Shown here piece after piece: positions 50,888 through 56,716 of a DNA stretch of 56,716 bases (position 1 is its first letter; each line of letters begins with the position of its first letter). The notes below the pieces were generated by a model. That model was not told the DNA's origin and did not search any database. It saw nothing but the letters and a program-made list of their open reading frames with translations. This DNA comes from Solibacillus cecembensis (GTDB lineage Bacteria > Bacillota > Bacilli > Bacillales_A > Planococcaceae). The position numbers and the translations under genes were made by a program. The DNA lies in the NCBI RefSeq assembly GCF_001439635.1, contig NZ_LMBZ01000028.1, positions 1 to 56,716 on the forward strand, written 5' to 3'.

Positions 50888-52339
50888 TTATTGATTTGCT
50901 TCTAAAGCAGATAATTCTTCAATTGATTTTGCATTTTCTAGTGCTTCAGTAGGGATTGTAATTGTTGGCACGGCATTAAAGTCGGAATACTTCGTTGTTG
51001 ATTTATTTTTAATACCCATTTCAACGCCTTCCATATTCATGCCTATCCCGAAGTCCATAACGATTTCCTCAATATCAAAAGTTTCCTTATTAACTTTAAA
51101 TTCATAAGTGAAATTGTCGAACTTTATATTTTTCATTTCAGCAAGAACTTCCTCGTCTAGACCTAAGTTCATAGAAGCCATTTGCTCTTGAATGAGCTCA
51201 GTAAATTTATCACCAGTACCTGTTAATGTTAGCGTGTAGTAACCATCAGCTTCTTTAATTGTGAAATCAGATGCAAATTGTTTTAGCATTTCTAATTGCT
51301 GGCCAGCATTAGGTTGCGCACCCGACTGAGCTAATAACTCTGTATACATTTCTGAAGGGAATTTAATCCATGTTTTTGTCGCTCCCTCATACATAAACAT
51401 GCCATCTTTTTCAGTCATATACATTTTTAATGGCAAATCAATTGATTCACCTGTTGTAGGGTCAGTCGTAGACATCGTACCTTCAATAAAGAACTGCATT
51501 GGACTGTTAACAATTGACATATCTAATTTTCCAGTAGCATCGATTTTAATTCGTTCTTCACCTTCTTGGATATCCATCGATTGTGTCATTGTCATTGTTG
51601 CTTTTAAGCTAGATGTCGCCTTCTGTTTTTCTACAACCTTTGTAAAAACAGTTTCTAATAGCGCAGTGTCTTCCGAAGTTTTAGAAGGCTGCTCTTCTTT
51701 TGGGTCAGTTGGTTCAACAACTTCTACATCTTCTTTAAATTCGTTCATGACATTAAAGATATAGGTTGCTAGCTGACCACGTGTTACAGAGTCCTCTACA
51801 CCAAATTCCGTATCACTCACGCCATTTGCGATATCGTTTTCATATAAAGCAGTTACGTAATACGCGTACTCATTGTCCTCAAGTACATCGTTGAATGGAC
51901 TTTTACCTTTAGCCTCTAAGTCTAATGCTTGTGCAAGCATGTAAGCAAATTCGCCGCGCATAATCGTTTCGTTTGGCTCAATTGTGTTATCCTCATAGAT
52001 TTCAATTGCTTCAAGCGATGCCAATGCTGCGATAGGACCGTAGTATTGGTGAGATGCTGGAATATCTGTAAACTTTGGATCCACTACATTTTTCGTATCA
52101 AGACCAAGTGCACCAGCAAGCATTTTCGCTGCCTGACCACGTGTCACGTCTTGCGCTGGTTTAAAAGTACCGTCTGGAAAACCATTGATAATCCCAGCTG
52201 CGTGCAATTCTGTAATCGCTTTGTAATGCGTATTGTCTTTAGTGACATCCGTGAAAGATCCCGCAGCTGAAGCTGGAGCAACTGCTACTGCAGTCGCTGC
52301 TAATGAAGCAACTGCTACTGTGTAAAATTTCTTTTTCAT
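50888..52339 (-). CDS. SLH-domain exported protein with a DUF6612-like C-terminal domain
   Basis: This 483-aa secreted protein has a signal peptide (about residues 1-25, cleavage after ASAA). Three S-layer homology domains follow: ITELHAAGIINGFPDGTFKP (about 43-62), IAALASLEAIEIYEDNTIEP and VTALYENDIANGVSDTEFGV. SLH domains bind pyruvylated secondary cell-wall polymer. A Pro/Glu-rich linker (about 205-222) leads to a domain of about 250 residues (KATSSLKATMTMTQSMDIQE onwards, with IVMDFGIGMNMEGVEMGI). It resembles the LppX/LolA-like fold of DUF6612 lipoproteins and may bind lipid or another ligand. ATG at 52339 follows AGGAGG. It is monocistronic. Confidence 0.87.
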   Translation of the reverse strand: MKKKFYTVAVASLAATAVAVAPASAAGSFTDVTKDNTHYKAITELHAAGIINGFPDGTFKPAQDVTRGQAAKMLAGALGLDTKNVVDPKFTDIPASHQYYGPIAALASLEAIEIYEDNTIEPNETIMRGEFAYMLAQALDLEAKGKSPFNDVLEDNEYAYYVTALYENDIANGVSDTEFGVEDSVTRGQLATYIFNVMNEFKEDVEVVEPTDPKEEQPSKTSEDTALLETVFTKVVEKQKATSSLKATMTMTQSMDIQEGEERIKIDATGKLDMSIVNSPMQFFIEGTMSTTDPTTGESIDLPLKMYMTEKDGMFMYEGATKTWIKFPSEMYTELLAQSGAQPNAGQQLEMLKQFASDFTIKEADGYYTLTLTGTGDKFTELIQEQMASMNLGLDEEVLAEMKNIKFDNFTYEFKVNKETFDIEEIVMDFGIGMNMEGVEMGIKNKSTTKYSDFNAVPTITIPTEALENAKSIEELSALEANQ

Positions 52340-52682
52340 ATTAATATATCCTCCTAAAATCAATTGTGCCTTAGAACTTCACATAAATTATGTATTAGTA
52401 ACAAAGGCTTTATCTTAATTCGGTAGCGTTCTGATGTAGCTACTAAATTAGAAACAAAGTAAGTGATTGTCTATAAAATGGGAAATATCCCCTATGAAAC
52501 GAAAAGTCTAAGTACTGAATGTATCTGATAAGCGATAAGTTAAGTTGCTTTTCAGATAACCTTATTCAAAAAGCATTTAATTAGTCTGTCTATATTGTAC
52601 AATTATCTTTATAATTAAACCATATATGTTTTATTTTGGTTTATTACCATTACGTGGGGATGACAAAATTTAATTTATTTTA

Positions 52683-52925
52683 TCGGGACCGTTTTGCTAC
52701 GCTACGGGAGACCAACACGATGTTGGTCACGAATGCGTTGCCACACGATGTGGCGCTTTTAGCATTTGTTCCACTATTTCCGGGGGCGTGGCTACAACTA
52801 ACTGTTCTGTGCCTCTGACGGCGGCACAGAACAGTGGATTTTCCGCGCACGCTGGATCCCCAAGGAGTCGCCCCCCTTCGCTCCGCAGCACTCTATTTTG
52901 GTAGAGAGTTTTTAGTGTGGACATG
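52683..52925. repeat. GC-rich multi-hairpin block (dispersed repeat or structured RNA candidate)
   Basis: About 240 bp, much more GC-rich than its AT-rich surroundings, with sharp edges. It has perfect hairpins GACCAACA-CGA-TGTTGGTC (52710-52728), GCCACA-CGA-TGTGGC (52740-52754), and ACTGTTCTGTGCC/GGCACAGAACAGT (52801-52813 with 52823-52835). Two share the CGA loop. Confidence 0.6.
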
Positions 52926-53108
52926 CGGTCAGCCCACCAAAGTAATACAGAAGTCGATTAGGAAAATCAACCCCATAATTTGGTGATGAACCAAATGGCT
53001 TTCACTAAAGTAAAAAAACACCTACCTTGTAAGATTAAGTACAAGTAAGGGTAATCGTCCATAATATCTTATTCAATAGTGTTTCTAATAAAATGTTACA
53101 CATTAAAT

Positions 53109-53153
53109 GAAAATGCACATTGCTAAATGCAAATTTTAGTGATGTGCATTTTA
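53109..53153. terminator. Terminator-like hairpin
   Basis: AAAATGCACAT/ATGTGCATTTT with a 21-base loop, then TATTTTCTTT. No gene ends nearby on the plus strand, so it may be orphaned. Confidence 0.5.
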
Positions 53154-53192
53154 TTTTCTTTACATTCAGCTCCTACACCTACCCAAATCGCA

Positions 53193-53530
53193 TGATTACT
53201 GCCACAACTTTTTACCACGTGTGACATCTTTTTTACCACTGAATGCCAAGGTATTTACCACACAGTGCCAATGTATGTACCAACACGCTAAAATGGCTAT
53301 TTATCCTTGCTAATTCAAGTGGAACTCATGTGGCTTGACACTTGCGCCAGAGAACCAGGTATGTACGTGCTGGCTCTGCCAAACGAGGCTATCATGCCCG
53401 CCGCTCGGTATAAAGCCTGGCTCCGAACGAGTAATGGTAAACTTATTGGCACACACTGGTACATTTCTTAGCAACTACTGGTACAAAAGACGGCAAGGGT
53501 GGTACATTTAGTTGGGGTTGGCAGTAATCA
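53193..53530. mobile_element. Non-autonomous IS21-like miniature element
   Basis: Terminal inverted repeats are TGATTACTGCCA (53193-53204) and TGGCAGTAATCA (53519-53530), perfect over 12 bp. Four TACCA boxes follow on the left (53213, 53234, 53256, 53278; spacing 21, 22, 22). Four TGGTA boxes mirror them on the right (53435, 53457, 53479, 53500; spacing 22, 22, 21). Ends starting TG and finishing CA, with several internal terminal repeats, are typical of IS21 elements. The 150-bp interior holds no transposase. Confidence 0.75.
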
Positions 53531-53690
53531 CATATTATCAAAGACTTCTAATTCTTTATCATCCATTATCATAGCTCCTTTTCTACTAAAGTTATTAATA
53601 GCTTAAAGAATAGTTCAAAACTATCTCTTTATGTAATTTACCGAATTAAAGTAAAAACCCTCTTATCTAGCCATGATTTATTTACATTTA

Positions 53691-53727
53691 AAAAGGAGTC
53701 GACTATAAATTATAGTCGACTCCTTTT
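53691..53727 (-). terminator. Intrinsic terminator after korB
   Basis: AAAAGGAGTCGACTATA/TATAGTCGACTCCTTTT, a perfect 17-bp stem; on the minus strand it is followed by TAAATG. Confidence 0.8.
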
Positions 53728-53833
53728 GGTTAGATATTAAAATGTTAAACATCTTATATAACCATAAATATCATATTTTTTTATTATCTAGTTGACTTTT
53801 AATAAAAATAAATGGTGGTTTTTTAATAATTCA

Positions 53834-54700
53834 TTACATAAATTCTTTTGTAAATTGGGCAAATTGCTCTTCTGTTAAACGAATGTCAATATCCGTTAAT
53901 GGTAGCTCTGAGTAACCTTTGATTTTATCTTGATAAGAAGTCGTTTCTTGATCTTGATATATAATTCCCGTTACTAGACCTTCATTTTTCATAACTGTTT
54001 GCATTGCCATTTCACGATTTGTATGGTCATAGCCTTCAATATCAGAAAGCTTCGTTAAGTTTTCTTTGAACCACTCATATGTGTTCACTTTATTGTATGT
54101 CACACATGGTGAATATACGTTGATGAATGAGAAGCCTTTGTGATTTAAGCCTGCTTCGATGATTGCTGTTAATTCTTTAATATCTGTCGAGAAGCTTTGC
54201 GCAACAAATGTCGCACCGCTCGTTAAAGCGACTTCTAACGGTTTTAAAGATGGCTCAATTGCCCCGCCCGGCGTTGATTTCGTAATAAAACCAGCGGCTG
54301 AACGTGGAGATGTTTGCCCTTTTGTTAAACCGTAAATTTGGTTGTCCATTACAATATACGTAATATCAATATTACGGCGAATCGCATGGATTGTGTGCCC
54401 CAGACCGATAGCAAAACCATCACCATCACCGCCAGATGCAATAACTTTCAAATCTTTATTGGCCATTTTTAAGCCTTGTGCAATCGGTAATGCACGCCCA
54501 TGAATTCCATGGAAGCCGTATGAATTAATATAGCCTGAAATACGGCCTGAACAGCCAATTCCAGAAATGACCGCTAATTCATTCGGTTCATAGCCGACAT
54601 TTGCTGCGGCACGCTGGATCGCTGCCTGTACAGAAAAGTCACCACAGCCTGGGCACCAGTTTGGTTTTACTGAATTTCGGAAATCTTTAAATGTTGCCAT
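53834..54700 (-). CDS. korB: 2-oxoacid:ferredoxin oxidoreductase subunit beta
   Basis: This 288-aa protein binds thiamine pyrophosphate. WCPGCGDFSVQAAIQRAAANVG (about residues 15-36) and SGIGCSGRISGYINSYGFHGIHGRALPIAQGLK (about 45-77) are family signatures. The TPP/Mg site is SGGDGDGFAIGLGHTIHAIRRN (about 88-109) followed by YIVMDNQIYGLTKGQTSPRS (about 114-133). With KorA it forms CoA-dependent 2-oxoglutarate (or pyruvate) oxidative decarboxylation using ferredoxin. ATG at 54700 starts two bases after the korA stop, so the two are translationally coupled. No ferredoxin gene is nearby. Confidence 0.94.
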   Translation of the reverse strand: MATFKDFRNSVKPNWCPGCGDFSVQAAIQRAAANVGYEPNELAVISGIGCSGRISGYINSYGFHGIHGRALPIAQGLKMANKDLKVIASGGDGDGFAIGLGHTIHAIRRNIDITYIVMDNQIYGLTKGQTSPRSAAGFITKSTPGGAIEPSLKPLEVALTSGATFVAQSFSTDIKELTAIIEAGLNHKGFSFINVYSPCVTYNKVNTYEWFKENLTKLSDIEGYDHTNREMAMQTVMKNEGLVTGIIYQDQETTSYQDKIKGYSELPLTDIDIRLTEEQFAQFTKEFM

Positions 54701-54702
54701 GA

Positions 54703-56436
54703 TTAAATTTCCTCCTTCACTAAGTTTGTTAATTCACGTGGTAAGAATGGCGTACCATCATACTTTAAGACATTTCTCATCTTCGCATGACCGCCAATAT
54801 TCATCTTCATAATATTTGCTAATTGGCCTGTTGCGTTATTTTCAACAACAATGACTTTTTTTGCTTTATCAAACAGTGCAGCCATTTCTTCTGATGGGAA
54901 TGGATGAATTAGCTTCACATGCGCATGGTTCGCTTTAATTCCTTCTGCATTTAATGCTTCTTGCACTTCTTCAAGCGCGCCACGTGTTGAGTTAAATCCA
55001 ACTAATAACACGTCCGCTTCTTCATGTGGTGTATTCGCATAAATCGGATTATTGAATTTGACCGAGTCAAGCTTACGCATACGTTTATCCATTTGTGTAC
55101 GACGGTTGCCTGTTGCTTCAGAAGGCTTACCTGTTTCATCATGCTCAACACCCGTTACGTGGTGAATCCCACCTTTTGTACCAGGTAATATACGTGGTGA
55201 AACGCCATCTGCTGCATTTTCATAACGCTTGAAGTAGTCCTTCGTTTCAGGGTCTTCTACTTCTGTCACAATTTTACCGCGACGAATTTCAATTTTGCTG
55301 TAATCGAACGGATCCACTGTTTGCTTCCCTAATGACAGTTGTAAATCGGTCATTACAATAACTGGAATCTGCAATTCCTCTGCAATATTAAATGCTTGAA
55401 TCGTATCATAAAACGCTTCTTCCATCGTTGAAGGCGCAATAATGACTTTCGGAATTTCACCATGTGTTCCGTACAGCATCGCCATTAAATCCGATTGTTC
55501 TTGCTTCGTCGGTAGACCTGTTGATGGACCACCACGCTGCGTATCAAAAATAACGAGTGGTTGCTCTGTCATACCTGATAGGCCGATTGCTTCCATCATA
55601 AGTGAAAGTCCTGGGCCGGCTGATGCTGTGAATGCACGTACTCCACCATAGTTGGCACCGATCGCCATTGTTGCCGCGGCGATTTCGTCCTCTGTTTGAA
55701 TAACAGCACCGCCTACAAGCGGTAACTTCTTAATCATATATTCCATAATTTCAGAAGCTGGTGTAATCGGGTAAGCTGCCATAAAGCGAGAACCTGCTGC
55801 TAATGCACCAAGCGCTGCTGCGTCATTCCCAATCATGAACATACGGCGTTTACCGTCCGCTGGTACTAATTGCCATTCACCTACACGCTCACCAATTTGA
55901 CTTGCAATCGCTTCTCTACCGCGTTGAATCGCTTCAATATTTTTCGCTACAACTTCTTCACCTTTACGGCCAAAAATCTCATTTACAACACTTTGGAACA
56001 CAGATTCTTCTAAATTTAATAAGGCTGCTGTTGAACCAATTGCGACCATGTTTTTCATTAATGACGTACCAAGCTCTGCTGCGATTTCTGTAAATGGTAC
56101 AGCAAATAATGGTGCCACACAGTCTTCTGGATTTTTCGGATTGAACTTTGCATCCGCTAAAATAATACTTGCTGGTGTTAATTCTTTATAGTTTACGTCA
56201 ATTGTTTCTTGATCAAATGCAACTAAAATATTTAAATCGTCCGCAATCGAGCGTACTTCTGTTGGACGAACCGTAATTTTATTATTCGTATGGCCACCTT
56301 TAATGCGAGAAGAGAAATGACGATATCCGTACAGGTAATAACCTAAACGATTCATTGCCATCGAGAAAATTTCACCAGTACTCTCGATTCCCTCACCTTG
56401 TTGCCCACCGACTTTCCATGAAAGCTGATGTAACAT
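54703..56436 (-). CDS. korA: 2-oxoacid:ferredoxin oxidoreductase subunit alpha (gamma-alpha fusion)
   Basis: This 577-aa protein has the gamma domain at the N-terminus (about residues 5-185: WKVGGQQGEGIESTGEIFSM, HFSSRIKGGHTNNKI). The alpha pyrimidine-binding domain follows: GNDAAALGALAAGSRFMAAYPITPASEIME (about 203-232), IQTEDEIAAATMAIGANYGG, AFTASAGPGLSLMMEAIGLS and TQRGGPSTGLPTKQEQSDL. A transketolase C-terminal-like domain ends it (about 480-575). No 4Fe-4S domain is present, so ferredoxin must take the electrons. ATG at 56436 follows AAGGAGATGTTT. Fused gamma-alpha with separate beta is the usual form in Bacillales. Confidence 0.94.
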   Translation of the reverse strand: MLHQLSWKVGGQQGEGIESTGEIFSMAMNRLGYYLYGYRHFSSRIKGGHTNNKITVRPTEVRSIADDLNILVAFDQETIDVNYKELTPASIILADAKFNPKNPEDCVAPLFAVPFTEIAAELGTSLMKNMVAIGSTAALLNLEESVFQSVVNEIFGRKGEEVVAKNIEAIQRGREAIASQIGERVGEWQLVPADGKRRMFMIGNDAAALGALAAGSRFMAAYPITPASEIMEYMIKKLPLVGGAVIQTEDEIAAATMAIGANYGGVRAFTASAGPGLSLMMEAIGLSGMTEQPLVIFDTQRGGPSTGLPTKQEQSDLMAMLYGTHGEIPKVIIAPSTMEEAFYDTIQAFNIAEELQIPVIVMTDLQLSLGKQTVDPFDYSKIEIRRGKIVTEVEDPETKDYFKRYENAADGVSPRILPGTKGGIHHVTGVEHDETGKPSEATGNRRTQMDKRMRKLDSVKFNNPIYANTPHEEADVLLVGFNSTRGALEEVQEALNAEGIKANHAHVKLIHPFPSEEMAALFDKAKKVIVVENNATGQLANIMKMNIGGHAKMRNVLKYDGTPFLPRELTNLVKEEI

Positions 56437-56640
56437 ATAAACATCTCCTTAAGATTGCTTTTTAGTGTAATGAAAATAGCCATATATCAAGCGGCTAAAT
56501 AGAGTTATTTTCCTTCATTAGTTTAACATGAAGTGGCTACGTGTACTATTGCAAATGTCATATTGACCCTAAAAATCAGACCTTTGACGGAAAATTTTGT
56601 ACGTAATTTTACAAACAACAAAAAAAGCCTGAAGCAAGGT

Positions 56641-56716
56641 TGGGACTGACCCCAAAAGTATAGACAAATAAAAAAAGCATCTTCGATTGAATTCGGGTTT
56701 AGATACCTAAAATTCA
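56641..56716. mobile_element. End of an IS3-type insertion sequence, cut by the window edge
   Basis: TGGGACTGACCCCAAAAGTA then TAGACAAATA has the TG start and the CTGACCCCAAAAGT core found at IS3-family ends (IS150-like). The next 50 bases contain no stop-free transposase frame with a start, so only the terminal segment is inside. Upstream, AAAAAAAGCCT-GAAGCA-AGG looks like a terminator cut off at the insertion point. Confidence 0.5.

Larger units (their letters stand above)
52340..53833. other. 1.5-kb gene-free region
   Basis: It contains the SLH gene's upstream region (with a GGGGATATTTCCC near-palindrome at about 52490), the GC-rich hairpin block (52683-52925), a hairpin (53109-53153), a transposase-free element (53193-53530) and the korB terminator. 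No gene is supported; the open frames of about 60 codons in the GC-rich block are hairpin DNA. Confidence 0.7.

Noticed and set aside
52636..52924. 60- and 65-codon frames in the GC-rich block
   Set aside because: Both strands are open because the DNA is palindromic and GC-rich. There are no ribosome sites and no sensible domain.
1..56716. CRISPR array, rRNA or tRNA genes, prophage
   Set aside because: No evenly spaced short repeats with unique spacers, no rRNA or tRNA-like sequence, and no phage structural genes were recognised.

Overview
The window is a low-GC Gram-positive (Firmicutes, Bacillales) chromosome segment. The order hemW-hrcA-grpE-dnaK-dnaJ-prmA-rsmE-mtaB ... rpsU ... yqeZ-floA ... 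yqfC-yqfD-phoH-pgpH-ybeY-dgkA-cdd-era ... recO ... glyS-ccpN-ppsR-dnaG-sigA-cccA-trmK-yqfO matches the Bacillus subtilis 2.5-2.6 Mb region. A single-chain glycyl-tRNA synthetase replaces glyQ/glyS. Together with an SLH-domain surface protein and a fused 2-oxoacid:ferredoxin oxidoreductase alpha chain, this points to the Caryophanaceae/Planococcaceae side (Solibacillus or Lysinibacillus-like). The genus is inference from gene content, not from a search.

Bases 1-10,000 are an accessory region. Short unrelated genes (methyltransferase, GNAT acetyltransferase, two VanY-type M15 peptidases, EamA exporter, azoreductase, two DUF3238-like paralogues with a divergent MarR regulator, two small membrane proteins) are separated by a repeat family that always lies in the same orientation. 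At least two of these genes are broken: one peptidase by an in-frame stop, and azoR by a 4-bp insertion in a tetranucleotide repeat. A third, a DUF3238 paralogue, has ATT where ATG is expected. The EamA gene has a leader with mutually exclusive antiterminator and terminator hairpins.

Bases 10,250-48,300 are the conserved core, nearly all on the minus strand: metabolism and RNA modification (yqfO, trmK, cccA, acyl-CoA dehydrogenase), the macromolecular synthesis genes dnaG-sigA, the carbon regulators ccpN-ppsR, a T-box-controlled glyS on the plus strand, then recO, era, cdd, dgkA, ybeY, pgpH, phoH, yqfD, yqfC, the NfeD/flotillin operon, rpsU, deoC, mtaB, rsmE, prmA and the CIRCE-controlled hrcA-grpE-dnaK-dnaJ heat-shock operon, with hemW upstream. 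Five copies of a multi-hairpin intergenic repeat lie in the untranslated regions of this core. Their arms differ between copies but stay complementary.

Bases 48,400-56,716 are again more variable: a methyl-accepting chemotaxis protein, an SLH-domain exported protein, and a 1.5-kb gene-free stretch. That stretch holds a GC-rich hairpin block and a 338-bp transposase-free element with a 12-bp terminal inverted repeat and four phased TACCA boxes at each end. The korAB pair follows, and what looks like the end of an IS3-type insertion sequence runs off the right edge.
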